In this document: piece after piece, positions 43,271-52,982 of the stretch
Numbering within the stretch: the first letter of the stretch is position 1
Layout of the letters: every line of letters starts with the position of its first letter
DNA from: Mucilaginibacter limnophilus
GTDB lineage: Bacteria > Bacteroidota > Bacteroidia > Sphingobacteriales > Sphingobacteriaceae
Reading direction: 5' to 3'
DNA length: 64,000 nt
NCBI RefSeq assembly: GCF_004005815.1
Contig: NZ_SACK01000002.1
Span: 434,001-498,000, forward strand
Made by a program: the position numbers and the translations under genes
Notes under the pieces: generated by a model
Seen by the model: only the letters and a program-made list of their open reading frames with translations
The model's database searches: none
Told to the model about the DNA's origin: nothing

Positions 43271-44215
43271 TTAGTCTACCTTAAACAGCTGGCTTATTGA
43301 GCCATGCTCGTTTACGTTCATTATCGCTTTTGCAAACAAATCGGCAGTTGATAATACTTTTATTTTGCTGCTTTCCTGTTTCAGTGGAATACTGTCGGTA
43401 ACTATCAGTTCGGTTAAAGCTGAATTCTCGATAGTTTCATAAGCCTTACCTGATAATACCGGGTGCGAACATACTGCCCTCACGCTGCGCGCTCCGCGCT
43501 CCATAATCAATCCGGCCGCTTTTGACAGTGTGCCTGCTGTATCGCAAATGTCGTCTATCAAAACAATATCCTGATCGGTAACATCACCAATAATGGTCAT
43601 TGATTCAATCTCGTTGGCGCGTTTACGTCGTTTATCACATATTACCACTTCAGCATTAAAATACTTGGCAAATGTACGTGCCCTGTATGAGCCACCCATA
43701 TCAGGCGAAGCAATGGTAAGCTTTTCCAAGCCCAGGCTTTTAATATATGGCACGAAAATTACCGAAGCATCAAGGTGGTCAACCGGAACATCAAAAAAGC
43801 CCTGTATCTGCGCAGCGTGCAAATCCATGGTCATGATGCGATTAATGCCTGATGCCACCAATAAATTTGCAACCAGCTTAGCCCCAATAGCTACGCGAGG
43901 TTTGTCTTTTCTGTCTTGCCTTGCTAAACCAAAATAGGGGATAACCGCTGTTACGTAGTGCGCTGATGCGCGGCGGGCCGCGTCAACAAGCATCAAAAGT
44001 TCCATCAAATTATCGGTTGGCTGGTTGGTTGATTGTATTAAAAATACGTCGCAACCACGTACCGACTCGTTAAAGTGCGGCTGAAACTCACCGTCACTAA
44101 AACGTGAAAGAACAACTTCACCAAGTTCTTTGCCGTAACGATCTGCAATTTGTGCAGCAAGTTCGGTAGTACCTGAACCGGAAAATAACTTAACTGGATT
44201 AAATTGTAAAGGCAT
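43271..44215 (-). CDS. prs: Ribose-phosphate pyrophosphokinase
   Basis: A 314-residue enzyme that makes PRPP from ribose 5-phosphate and ATP. It has RFSDGEFQPHFNESVRG (38-54 region), the ATP-loop RQDRKDKPR, the divalent-metal region VDHLDAS, and the PRPP-binding VLIDDICDTAGTLSKAA motif (about 213-229). Length is standard. Confidence 0.97.
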   Translation of the reverse strand: MPLQFNPVKLFSGSGTTELAAQIADRYGKELGEVVLSRFSDGEFQPHFNESVRGCDVFLIQSTNQPTDNLMELLMLVDAARRASAHYVTAVIPYFGLARQDRKDKPRVAIGAKLVANLLVASGINRIMTMDLHAAQIQGFFDVPVDHLDASVIFVPYIKSLGLEKLTIASPDMGGSYRARTFAKYFNAEVVICDKRRKRANEIESMTIIGDVTDQDIVLIDDICDTAGTLSKAAGLIMERGARSVRAVCSHPVLSGKAYETIENSALTELIVTDSIPLKQESSKIKVLSTADLFAKAIMNVNEHGSISQLFKVD

Positions 44216-44220
44216 CTTTA

Positions 44221-44358
44221 AATTTCGAATTTCAAATATTCAGTTTCAAATTTGCATCCGAAACACACATTCTTAAGTTACCGAACCTGATAAAACAATT
44301 TCGGATTTCTAACTTTCAACCGGTGTTATCCGAAATTGAAAATCCGAAATCCGAAATC
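44221..44358. repeat. Palindromic spacer of TTTCGAATTT / ATCCGAAAT words (prs-tRNA-Gln)
   Basis: It contains ATTTCGAATTTC, TTTCAAATTTGCATCCGAAA, ATTTCGGATTTC (44298-44309), and on the right TTATCCGAAATTGAAAATCC then GAAATCCGAAAT. The right-hand words complement the left-hand ones. It shares ATCCGAAATCCGAA with the atpF-atpH spacer at 7512-7588. Confidence 0.6.
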
Positions 44359-44367
44359 AATTCTTTG

Positions 44368-44438
44368 TTGCCCGACCTGGATTCGAACCAAGACAAACGG
44401 TACCAAAAACCGTCGTACTACCATTATACTATCAGGCA
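44368..44438 (-). tRNA. tRNA-Gln (anticodon TTG)
   Basis: A complete cloverleaf of 71 bases. Acceptor stem TGCCTGA/TCGGGCA (one G.T pair), anticodon arm ACGGT TTTTGGT ACCGT with anticodon TTG, T loop GGTTCGAATCC. CCA is not encoded. Confidence 0.96.
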
Positions 44439-44474
44439 ATCTCCGTTGTAAAATATTGCTATTTTTACGGACTG

Positions 44475-44482
44475 CAAATGTA
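44475..44482 (-). promoter_or_regulatory. Candidate -7 box TACATTTG for tRNA-Gln
   Basis: TACATTTG on the minus strand, 36 bases before the mature 5' end. No TTG at correct spacing; upstream sequence is a strong A/T tract. Confidence 0.45.
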
Positions 44483-44652
44483 AGACGAAATTTTTAATCC
44501 TAAAATATTTTTTTAAAAAAGTGCTTTTAAAGATTACTGCTGCTTTTAGTGTGCGTTAAAATATGTTAATCATCACCTTTTTAGTATAAACATCGTAATA
44601 GTTTTACTAATTTCGGCACCTTATATACCTGTTACAGAAATTGCATTAAGCG

Positions 44653-47600
44653 ATGAACTACAACAAGATCAACAATCTTTTTGGCTGGATAGCTTTCCTG
44701 ATAGCCACAATAACTTACATTTTAACGCTTGAGCCCTCAACCAGTTTTTGGGATTGCGGCGAATTTATAGCGTGTATTTACCGTTTGCAGGTAGCTCACC
44801 AGCCAGGCGCACCATTGTTTACCATGATAGGGAAGGCGTTCTCACTGCTATCAATGGGTGATAATACCAAGGTTGCCTATTTTACCAACATGGCATCGGC
44901 ACTGGCGAGCAGCGCCACCATACTGTTCCTATTCTGGACAATCACCGCGCTGGCTAAAAAAATGCTGGTTAAAAAAGCTGAAGATATTAACCTTACAAAC
45001 ATCATCCTGATAATGGGTGCCGGTTTGGTAGGCTCATTGGCTTATACTTTTTCAGATACTTTCTGGTTTTCGGCTGTTGAGTCGGAAGTTTATGCCGAAT
45101 CATCATTATGTACGGCTATCGTTTTCTGGGCGATATTGAAATGGGAAGCCCACGCCGATGAGCCATATGCTAACCGCTGGATAGTTTTCATCGCCTACGT
45201 AATGGGTCTTTCTATAGGTATCCACTTGCTAAATCTGCTTGTAATCCCGGCTATCGCGTTGGTTATTTACTTCCGCAAGGCAAAAAATGCGTCCGCTTCC
45301 GGAGCTATCGGTTGGTTTTTAGCAAGTTGTATTGCGTTAGGATTTGTGCTTTGGGGCGTTATTCAATTTACGGTTAAAGGAGCAGCATTCTCCGACCTGT
45401 TTTTTGTAAATACACTTGGTTTTGGCTTCGGCAGCGGTGCTATCGCTTTCTTTGTGTTGCTTGCCATTCTTATCATATCAGGTATCTATTATACCATAAA
45501 GCCATCAACCGGCGCTATAATTATTACAGCAATAAGCTTTGTGCTGCTTGGTGGAATAAGTGGAGGCATAATTGGCCTTGTAGTTACCCTGATTATTGCG
45601 GCACTGTTGGAATATGCGGCTAAAATACGTGAGCGCCGTTTCGCATTAAATAGCTTCCTGGTTTGCCTGGCTTTTATCTTGCTTGGATACAGCTCATTTG
45701 TTATGATACCTATCCGTGCTAAGGCGGGTACCAATTTGAACAACAGCGACCCTCAGGACGCGTTCGCTTTAAACAGCTACCTTAACCGCGACCAGTACGG
45801 TGAAACACCACTTTTATATGGCCAGTATTTCGATTCGGAACTGATTGACCAGAAAGAAGGTGCAAATATTTACCGCCGTGGTAAAGAAAAATACGAGGTA
45901 GCCGGAAAAAAAGTTAAAAATGTTTACGACCGCAATACCGTCTTCCCGCGTATGTTTAGTGATAAGCCTTCGCATGATCAATTTTACCGTAACTGGACAG
46001 GACTTGGAGCAGAAGAACATCCAACTTTGGGCACCAACCTTAGTTTCTTTTTTACATGGCAGGTGACGCAAATGTATACCCGCTACTTTTTGTGGAATTT
46101 TGCCGGCCGTTATAACGAACAGGACGGCCAGATAAGCGCCAGTGGTTTAGATGGCAACTGGGCCAGTGGTTTTAACTTTAAAAAGCCGTTGCCATATTCG
46201 GTAACACAAAGTAAATCATACAATAATTTATACTGCCTGCCGCTTATTATTGGGTTAATGGGGGCGGTGTTCCACTTCCGCCGTAACCAGCGCGATGCGG
46301 GTATTGTAGCTATCCTGTTCTTTTTCACAGGCCTGGCTATTGTACTTTATCTTAACCAGGATCCATTGCAACCACGTGAGCGCGATTATGCATACGCCGG
46401 TTCATTTTATGCGTTTGCCATATGGATAGGACTTGGTGTGTTGTTCCTAGCTGAACTAATCAGCTCGAAACTTAACGCAAAAACGGGCGCTATAATAGCT
46501 ACGGTAGTTTGTTTGCTTGCGGCGCCTGCGCTAATGGCTAAAGAAGAGTGGGATGACCATGATCGATCTACAAAACTGACGCCGCGGGATATGGCTTCAA
46601 ACTACCTTAACTCGTGTGCGCCAAATGCCATATTGTTTGTGTACGGTGATAATGATACTTATCCGCTGTGGTATGCACAGGAGGTTGAAAACATCCGTCC
46701 GGACGTGCGTATCGTAAACTTAAGCTTGTTGGGTACCGATTGGTACATCCGTCATATGAAGAAAAGGATGAATGAGTCGGACCCGCTGCCCATAACAATG
46801 CCTAACGAAAAGTTTGAGGCAGGTGTGCGTGATGTGATTTACTATAACGATGAGGGTATTAAGGGTAATATCGAACTGAAAGAGATATTTGATTTCATTA
46901 CCTCAGATAAAGCCTTAGTTGAACTGCGTAACGGGGGTAAGGCCAATTATCTGCCAACAAAGAATTTCAAGATTACCATTGATAAAAACCAGGTGTTAAA
47001 AACAGGAACTGTTCCGTCAGATAAAGCTGACCAGATAATACCTGAGCTTGACTGGACCTATCCGGGAAGTTATGTAACCAAAGATAACCTGGCGCTGCTG
47101 GACATACTGGCTCACAATAACTGGAAACGTCCGGTGTATTTTGCAGTAACGGTTGGCAGTGAAAACATGATAGGGCTTGACAGATATCTGTATAATGAAG
47201 GCTTTGCATACCGCCTGCTGCCATTAAAGGCCGATACAACTGTACAGCCGCTTGAGGCTACCAACAGCCTGAAGATGTATGATAACCTGATGAATAAGTT
47301 CAAATACGGTAATTACAAAAAGGCTAAGTACCTTGACCATGAGTCACTTACTATGTTTTTGCCGCTTATTACCCGTATGTATATGACACTGGCCGATAAT
47401 CTGACAAAAGAAGGCCATACTACCGAGGCGAAAAATCTACTGAAAAAGTATGATACTGAAATGCCGGCCATCATACCTATGCCTGAAGTTGCCGTACGTA
47501 AATATTATTTAGTAGAAAATGCTTATACCCTGGGTGAAACACGCTTGGCAAACACTTGGGCCGAACAAATTGAAGATTATCTGGTAAACTTACTTGATTA

Positions 47601-47778
47601 TAACTACTCACAACTGCAGAATGGAAATGTTAGCGCCGATAACCGTGATATACAATTATCCATGTCGCTTCTTAACGGATTGGTTAAAATGACCGAGTCA
47701 TTCCATCAACCGGTATTGCATAAGAAGTTTAACGATCATTTTAAAAACTTCGAGACAAAATTTGGTACAATGCAATAA
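44653..47778 (+). CDS. DUF2723 large membrane protein (GT-C-like)
   Basis: A 1041-residue protein with about a dozen transmembrane helices in residues 10-620 and a large soluble C-terminal part with helical repeats at about 870-1040. The DUF2723 signature is at the start: EPSTSFWDCGEF (about 27-38) followed by HQPGAPLFT. A conserved loop near QDPLQPRERDYAYAGSFYAF is also present. The topology resembles GT-C glycosyltransferases with an acidic first loop; O-glycosylation or lipid-linked sugar transfer is possible but inferred. Confidence 0.85.
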   Translation: MNYNKINNLFGWIAFLIATITYILTLEPSTSFWDCGEFIACIYRLQVAHQPGAPLFTMIGKAFSLLSMGDNTKVAYFTNMASALASSATILFLFWTITALAKKMLVKKAEDINLTNIILIMGAGLVGSLAYTFSDTFWFSAVESEVYAESSLCTAIVFWAILKWEAHADEPYANRWIVFIAYVMGLSIGIHLLNLLVIPAIALVIYFRKAKNASASGAIGWFLASCIALGFVLWGVIQFTVKGAAFSDLFFVNTLGFGFGSGAIAFFVLLAILIISGIYYTIKPSTGAIIITAISFVLLGGISGGIIGLVVTLIIAALLEYAAKIRERRFALNSFLVCLAFILLGYSSFVMIPIRAKAGTNLNNSDPQDAFALNSYLNRDQYGETPLLYGQYFDSELIDQKEGANIYRRGKEKYEVAGKKVKNVYDRNTVFPRMFSDKPSHDQFYRNWTGLGAEEHPTLGTNLSFFFTWQVTQMYTRYFLWNFAGRYNEQDGQISASGLDGNWASGFNFKKPLPYSVTQSKSYNNLYCLPLIIGLMGAVFHFRRNQRDAGIVAILFFFTGLAIVLYLNQDPLQPRERDYAYAGSFYAFAIWIGLGVLFLAELISSKLNAKTGAIIATVVCLLAAPALMAKEEWDDHDRSTKLTPRDMASNYLNSCAPNAILFVYGDNDTYPLWYAQEVENIRPDVRIVNLSLLGTDWYIRHMKKRMNESDPLPITMPNEKFEAGVRDVIYYNDEGIKGNIELKEIFDFITSDKALVELRNGGKANYLPTKNFKITIDKNQVLKTGTVPSDKADQIIPELDWTYPGSYVTKDNLALLDILAHNNWKRPVYFAVTVGSENMIGLDRYLYNEGFAYRLLPLKADTTVQPLEATNSLKMYDNLMNKFKYGNYKKAKYLDHESLTMFLPLITRMYMTLADNLTKEGHTTEAKNLLKKYDTEMPAIIPMPEVAVRKYYLVENAYTLGETRLANTWAEQIEDYLVNLLDYNYSQLQNGNVSADNRDIQLSMSLLNGLVKMTESFHQPVLHKKFNDHFKNFETKFGTMQ

Positions 47779-47797
47779 GCATTTTTGAACTTACATA

Positions 47798-47827
47798 AAG
47801 AAAGCGACCTTTTAGGCCGCTTTTCTT
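47798..47827 (+). terminator. Terminator after the DUF2723 gene
   Basis: Stem AAGAAAGCGACC / GGCCGCTTTTCTT with one mismatch and one bulged T, loop TTTTA, 20 bases after the stop. Confidence 0.7.
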
Positions 47828-47838
47828 GTTTAAATAGG

Positions 47839-48072
47839 TCAGTCGATAGTTAATATGGTTGCATGAGCCGGTGAAATGCTGTCATCTGATCTGACAATTG
47901 CCGGTGAATCATTTATGCTTTTATTTGCAGGGGTATGTGTGTGATAACCGGTTTTAAAATGTATGATACCGCTTATCAGCAATAAAACTATAACAGTTAT
48001 TATCAGATAACGAGGTTGCATAATTGTAGTCAGGTAAGTGTTAAACAAAACTAAAAGGGGATTTTGGTTCAT
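47839..48072 (-). CDS. Small single-pass membrane protein, unknown function
   Basis: Up to 77 residues; one transmembrane segment (about 22-40) and a polar C-terminal tail with His/Thr-rich HTHTPANK. A second ATG at 48021 would give 60 residues starting MQPRYLIITV. No homologue recognised and no promoter noted; it lies convergent to the DUF2723 gene. It may be real but is weakly supported. Confidence 0.4.
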   Translation of the reverse strand: MNQNPLLVLFNTYLTTIMQPRYLIITVIVLLLISGIIHFKTGYHTHTPANKSINDSPAIVRSDDSISPAHATILTID

Positions 48073-48261
48073 GCAATACGTATTTCTACCTGTTTTTTAA
48101 TGCATTTAAATAATAAGCGTTAGCCAGAATACCATCCGGCGAAAAAAAATAAAATCAGTAATTAAAAAATTAAATAACAACGTAACAATAGCCTTGCATC
48201 ATGCTTATTATTACAGCTATTTGTAGTATAATTGTGTGAATTAAATTCAAATAATATTAAC

Positions 48262-50250
48262 ATGACCTTTAAATACACGGCCGGCATTATGCTGGCTTTT
48301 ATGGCTGTTGCAGGTAATGGCTATGCTCAATCGTCATCAGGCGCTTCTGCCTCAAAGTATGATTATCATGAAACTTTCGGTCCGTTGTTTTATACCAAAA
48401 ATGGTAACGAATACAGGGCAGCCAGTGGAGAACCCGGTCCGCAATACTGGCAAAACCGTGCCGATTATCAATTATCGGCACATCTGAACGATCAAACCAA
48501 CGAAGTTACGGGTACCGAGGTATTAACTTATACCAATAATAGTCCGCAAAAGTTAGGTTTTATATGGATGCAGCTCGATCAGAACCTGTTTAAACAGGAT
48601 TCGCGCGGCTCTGCGATTGTGCCGATTACAGGAAGCCGTAATGGAGGCCATGGTCAGGCGTTTGACGCGGGTTATAAAATCAAATCGGTAAGGCTTGTTG
48701 GCAGCGACACCGAGTTGAAATACATGATAAATGATACCCGTATGCAGGTGTGGTTACCAAAAGAAGTAACACCGGCAGGGGGACAGGTAAAACTAAAGAT
48801 TGAATTTTCATTTGTCAGCCCTGATTACGGGTCAGACCGTACGGGTGTACTTACTACCAAAAACGGCAAAATATTCACTATAGCGCAATGGTATCCGCGT
48901 GTTTGCGTGTTTGATGATGTTACCGGTTGGAACGTACTGCCTTATACAGGTCCGGGTGAGTTTTATCTTGAATATGGTGACTTTGACCTGAGTATTACCG
49001 CTCCGGCAAATCATATCGTAGTAGCTTCGGGTGAATTACTTAACCCAACAGAAGTATATACTGCCGAGCAGCAAAAACGCTGGGCGCAAGCTGCGCAAAG
49101 CGATGCTACGGTGATTATCCGTTCGGCTAAAGAAGTTACTGATGCGGCTTCACGCCCGGCTGGTAAAAAAGAGCTTACCTGGAAATTCAGGATTAAAAAT
49201 GCCCGTGATGCTTCTTGGGGATCATCACCGGCTTTTATTGTTGACGCAGCTAAAATGAATTTGCCAAGCGGCAAAAAGTCTATAGCTATTTCGGCCTACC
49301 CGGTTGAAAGCGATGGTAGCGATGCCTGGAGCCGTTCAACTGAGTACGTAAAAAAATCTATTGAACATTACTCAGCAAAGTGGTTTGAATACCCTTATCC
49401 TGCTGCTACAGCCGTTGCCGGTATTGTAAGCGGTATGGAATATCCGGGCATTGTGTTTTGTGGTTATCGTGCTAAAAAAGGTAGCCTTTGGGGTGTAAAC
49501 GACCATGAGTTCGGCCACACCTGGTTCCCGATGATAGTAGGCTCAAACGAGCGCCTTTACGGCTGGATGGACGAAGGCTTCAATACCTTTATAAATACAT
49601 TAAGCACTGCTGAATTTAACAATGGCGAGTACGCCCCAAAACGTGCCAGCGATATGCAACGCATTGGCGAAATGGTTACCCGTCCGGACATAGAGACTAT
49701 TTTAAGCGCCCCGGCAAACCTTAAAGAAAAAAACACCGGTACATTACTTTACTTTAAGCCGGGTTTTGGTCTGACGTTGCTGCGTGAGCAGATATTAGGC
49801 AAGGAACGTTTTGATAAAGCTTTCAGAACATATGTGGAGCGCTGGGCATTTAAACATCCAACACCAGATGATTTCTTCCGTACCATGGAAAACGTTGGCG
49901 GTGAAAGCCTGCAGTGGTTTTGGAGAGGCTGGTTTATTAATAACTGGCGTTTGGACGTTGGCGTAAGCAATGTATCATATGTAAGCAATGATCCATCTAA
50001 AGGCGCTTTAATAACCCTTGACAATAACGATAAAATGGTTATGCCGGTTATACTTGATATCAAACTGAAAAGCGGTAAAGTTGACCGTGTAAAACTTCCT
50101 GTTGAGATATGGGAACGTAATGCAAGCTTTGTGTACAAGTATCCTTCAACAGAAGAAATTGAATCGGTAACTTACGACCCCGACAAAGTATTGCCCGATT
50201 ATAACTCAGATAACAATACATGGAAAGGTTCTGCAGATAAAACCAAATAG
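48262..50250 (+). CDS. M1-family metallopeptidase (aminopeptidase N-like), secreted
   Basis: A 662-residue exported zinc peptidase. Signal peptide ends NGYAQ (about 23). The catalytic motif HEFGH (415-419) is followed at exactly the M1 distance by Glu438 in MDEGFN, giving HEXXH-X18-E. The substrate Gly-Met-Glu-Asn loop is represented by GMEYPG (a GxMEN variant) about 25 residues earlier. The frame opens at 48232, but ATG 48262 begins the signal peptide. Probably periplasmic peptide degradation. Confidence 0.92.
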   Translation: MTFKYTAGIMLAFMAVAGNGYAQSSSGASASKYDYHETFGPLFYTKNGNEYRAASGEPGPQYWQNRADYQLSAHLNDQTNEVTGTEVLTYTNNSPQKLGFIWMQLDQNLFKQDSRGSAIVPITGSRNGGHGQAFDAGYKIKSVRLVGSDTELKYMINDTRMQVWLPKEVTPAGGQVKLKIEFSFVSPDYGSDRTGVLTTKNGKIFTIAQWYPRVCVFDDVTGWNVLPYTGPGEFYLEYGDFDLSITAPANHIVVASGELLNPTEVYTAEQQKRWAQAAQSDATVIIRSAKEVTDAASRPAGKKELTWKFRIKNARDASWGSSPAFIVDAAKMNLPSGKKSIAISAYPVESDGSDAWSRSTEYVKKSIEHYSAKWFEYPYPAATAVAGIVSGMEYPGIVFCGYRAKKGSLWGVNDHEFGHTWFPMIVGSNERLYGWMDEGFNTFINTLSTAEFNNGEYAPKRASDMQRIGEMVTRPDIETILSAPANLKEKNTGTLLYFKPGFGLTLLREQILGKERFDKAFRTYVERWAFKHPTPDDFFRTMENVGGESLQWFWRGWFINNWRLDVGVSNVSYVSNDPSKGALITLDNNDKMVMPVILDIKLKSGKVDRVKLPVEIWERNASFVYKYPSTEEIESVTYDPDKVLPDYNSDNNTWKGSADKTK

Positions 50251-50257
50251 AAAAACA

Positions 50258-50283
50258 AAAACCCGGTTATGCCGGGTTTTTTT
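50258..50283 (+). terminator. Terminator after the M1 peptidase gene
   Basis: A perfect 9-base stem (AAAACCCGG / CCGGGTTTT), loop TTATG, then T-rich tail, immediately after the stop codon. Confidence 0.88.
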
Positions 50284-50297
50284 ATATACTTGAAATT

Positions 50298-50711
50298 GTG
50301 AATATTTCTATCGAACAAATACGCCCTGAACTTACCTGGCGCCTGCGTCACGAAGTGCTTTATCCAAACAAACAATTGCATGAAATGGAAATGGATGAAG
50401 ATTTTGACGGCGTACACTTTGGCGCTTTTGCAGATAACTACCTGGTAGCTGTTGTTTCACTCTTTCATAATGACGGCGAGTACCAGTTTCGTAAGTTTGC
50501 CGTAACACCTGCAAGGCAGGGTAAAGGGATAGGTGCAGAAATGCTGGAATATATTACTGACTATGCCCGCCATGAAGGCGGTACACGCTTGTGGTGCAAT
50601 GCCCGCAGTACGGCCATAAGTTTTTATGTAAAACATGGCTTCACATCAACTGGTAAGATATTTACCCGTGATGATATCGACTACGAGGTACTTTCAAAAC
50701 CCCTGAACTAA
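50298..50711 (+). CDS. GNAT-family N-acetyltransferase
   Basis: A 137-residue acetyl-CoA-dependent transferase. The acetyl-CoA motif RKFAVTPARQGKGIGAEML (about 66-84) and the C-terminal ARSTAISFYVKHGF (about 103-116) are typical. Start is GTG 50298, as no suitable ATG precedes the conserved part. Substrate unknown. Confidence 0.9.
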   Translation: MNISIEQIRPELTWRLRHEVLYPNKQLHEMEMDEDFDGVHFGAFADNYLVAVVSLFHNDGEYQFRKFAVTPARQGKGIGAEMLEYITDYARHEGGTRLWCNARSTAISFYVKHGFTSTGKIFTRDDIDYEVLSKPLN

Positions 50712-50734
50712 CTTTTAAACATCAACAGCTTTAC

Positions 50735-50742
50735 TATATTTG
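50735..50742 (+). promoter_or_regulatory. Candidate -7 box TATATTTG for the M42 peptidase
   Basis: TATATTTG lies 22 bases before the ATG at 50765, a normal leader distance. No clear TTG element upstream. Confidence 0.4.
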
Positions 50743-50764
50743 CTTTCCGCATAAAAAATACATT

Positions 50765-51877
50765 ATGGCTAAGAAAAAAACAGACACTCCGCATATTTCC
50801 GTTGTAAACGAAACTTCACTTGCTTTTTTTGAGAAGTACATTAATAACCCCTCGCCAACCGGCTTTGAATGGAAAGGCCAGCAATTATGGCTTGATTATA
50901 TTAAGCCTTATATCGACGATTATTATGTAGATAATTACGGTACCGCTGTTGGTATCATAAATAAGGACGCGCCTTACAAAGTAGTTATTGAGGCGCATGC
51001 CGATGAAATATCGTGGTTTGTAAACTACATTACCAGCGACGGATTGATCTATGTTATCCGTAATGGCGGGTCTGACCATCAGATAGCGCCCTCTAAACGG
51101 GTAAACATCCATACCGATAACGGCATTGTTAAGGCTGTATTCGGCTGGCCTGCTATTCATACCCGTCAGGCAGGAGATAAGGAAGAAGCCCCAACTTTGA
51201 AAAATATCTGTCTTGACTGTGGCTGCACCAGCAAGGAAGAAGTAGAGAACCTGGGCATACATGTAGGCTGTGTAATCACTTACGAAGATGAGTTTATGGT
51301 GCTTAACAACCGCTACTATGTAGGCCGCGCGCTTGATAACCGCGCAGGTGGATTTATGATAGCAGAAGTAGCCCGTTTACTTAAAGAAAATAATGTACAA
51401 CTACCTTTCGGCTTGTATATAGTTAATGCTGTGCAGGAAGAAATAGGTTTGCGTGGAGCTGAGATGATAGCACATCATATAAAACCGAATGTGGCTATTG
51501 TTACTGATGTTACACATGATACCACTACGCCTATGATTAATAAGATAGTGCAGGGTGAAATTGCTTGTGGTAAAGGTCCTGTAGTATCATACGCGCCTGC
51601 TGTGCAAACTAATGTTAATAAACTGCTTATTGAAAGCGCGCAAAAAAGCAACATACCGTTCCAGCGCCAGGCCTCGTCACGCTCAACCGGTACCGATACC
51701 GACGCGTTTGCTTACTCAAATGACGGTGTACCATCAGCGTTGATTTCATTACCGCTGCGCTATATGCACACAACTGTTGAGATGATACATAAGGAAGACG
51801 TGGATAACGTGATCCGGTTGATTTACGAAACATTGCTGAACATACAAGACGGTCACGATTTCAGATATATAAAATAG
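50765..51877 (+). CDS. M42-family metallopeptidase (glutamyl aminopeptidase/endoglucanase-like)
   Basis: A 370-residue cytoplasmic dinuclear-metal aminopeptidase that usually assembles into large tetrahedral shells. Metal-ligand motifs: EAHADEISWFV (about 76-86), GRALDNRAGG (about 193-202), VQEEIGLRGAE (about 222-232), VTDVTHD, and C-terminal HTTVEMIHKEDV. The PDZ-like inserted domain (about 90-180) carries a Cys-rich stretch ICLDCGCTSKEE. Confidence 0.93.
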   Translation: MAKKKTDTPHISVVNETSLAFFEKYINNPSPTGFEWKGQQLWLDYIKPYIDDYYVDNYGTAVGIINKDAPYKVVIEAHADEISWFVNYITSDGLIYVIRNGGSDHQIAPSKRVNIHTDNGIVKAVFGWPAIHTRQAGDKEEAPTLKNICLDCGCTSKEEVENLGIHVGCVITYEDEFMVLNNRYYVGRALDNRAGGFMIAEVARLLKENNVQLPFGLYIVNAVQEEIGLRGAEMIAHHIKPNVAIVTDVTHDTTTPMINKIVQGEIACGKGPVVSYAPAVQTNVNKLLIESAQKSNIPFQRQASSRSTGTDTDAFAYSNDGVPSALISLPLRYMHTTVEMIHKEDVDNVIRLIYETLLNIQDGHDFRYIK

Positions 51878-51886
51878 TAAGCTTCA

Positions 51887-52276
51887 ATGCCACAGTATAC
51901 CATTCCGTTAAAATACCGCAAAATGGAGAACCTCCATATTGTGTTTTGGCTACTAAAGGATATCGGCTGGTGTTTGATATGGAAACCGCTTGGCATTGTC
52001 ATGATATTCCCAACGCTGATCATCTCAATTGTAATTGCCTATCGTACCCGCGATATGGTATCCGAACTATGCCATAACCTGGCAATAACTTTTTGGATAT
52101 CGGCAAACTCTTATTGGATGATCAGCGAATTTCTTCACTTTGACGCCATGGTTGTTAGCGGGTGGTTTACCTATAAGCATTTGGCATTGATTCCTTTCTT
52201 CCTGGGCTTTTTTTGTCTTGTGTATTACTATGCCATATGGCGTCCTAAGCATCCTGACAGCCTGGAAACGTTATAG
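51887..52276 (+). CDS. Small multi-pass membrane protein, unknown function
   Basis: A 129-residue protein with three or four transmembrane segments (about 27-50, 63-80, 88-115). Trp, Tyr and Phe are abundant. It starts nine bases after the M42 gene and is probably cotranscribed. ATG 51923 is an alternative start. No family recognised. Confidence 0.7.
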   Translation: MPQYTIPLKYRKMENLHIVFWLLKDIGWCLIWKPLGIVMIFPTLIISIVIAYRTRDMVSELCHNLAITFWISANSYWMISEFLHFDAMVVSGWFTYKHLALIPFFLGFFCLVYYYAIWRPKHPDSLETL

Positions 52277-52280
52277 AATA

Positions 52281-52961
52281 TCATAGCCAGCCCATCAATC
52301 GCATTACATTTTGAAATTCTTCACGCGGTAGGGCCTCAATGCAAATATCCTTACCTGTTACCGGATGAGTAAACTGCAAACTTTTTGCATGAAGCAGCAT
52401 CGTGTTCATTTCCCATTTTTCGGCAAAAAGCTTGTTTTGTTTGTTGCAGCCATGTGTACGGTCGCCAATAATTGGGTGGAATATATGCGCCATGTGCTTG
52501 CGTATCTGATGCATGCGGCCGGTTGTGGGATGTACTTCAATTAACGAGTACCGCGAAGTAGGGTGTTTCCCTAATGGTATATCAAGTTCAACCCTGTTTA
52601 AAGTGGTATAAGCGGTAAAAGCATCCTGTAATGTGCCATTTTCTTTTCGGAGGGGATAATCTATTTCGCCGGTATCATCAGTATAGCCCCTCACTATAGC
52701 CAGATATTTTTTGCTTAAATTATTCTCAGCAAATTGCTGCTGCATGGCTATCTCCGTTTCTTTATCAAAAGCGAAAAGTAATACCCCACCGGTTTTTCTG
52801 TCAAGACGGTGTACAGGATTAACTTTTCGGTTCAACTGATTTCGCAATAACTGCAATGCAAACTCGCTTGCTTCAGCCGCAATTGTTGAACGGTGTACCA
52901 GCAGTCCGTGTGGTTTATTAATAGCAACCAAGTAATCGTCCTGAAAAATAATATCGAGCAT
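52281..52961 (-). CDS. truC: TruC-like RNA pseudouridine synthase
   Basis: A 226-residue RluA-superfamily pseudouridine synthase. The catalytic motif HRLDRKTGG has Asp54; it starts directly with the catalytic domain (no S4 domain) as in TruC, which modifies U65 of tRNA. RYSLIEVHPTTGRMHQIRKH and HPIIGDRTHG also match. Target assigned by resemblance. Confidence 0.87.
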   Translation of the reverse strand: MLDIIFQDDYLVAINKPHGLLVHRSTIAAEASEFALQLLRNQLNRKVNPVHRLDRKTGGVLLFAFDKETEIAMQQQFAENNLSKKYLAIVRGYTDDTGEIDYPLRKENGTLQDAFTAYTTLNRVELDIPLGKHPTSRYSLIEVHPTTGRMHQIRKHMAHIFHPIIGDRTHGCNKQNKLFAEKWEMNTMLLHAKSLQFTHPVTGKDICIEALPREEFQNVMRLMGWL

Positions 52962-52982
52962 AAGTGGTAATTATACTAAAAA

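Noticed and set aside
7512..44358. CRISPR array from regularly repeated words in spacers
   Set aside because: Repeats are short, degenerate and self-complementary without regular spacers, and no cas gene is present.
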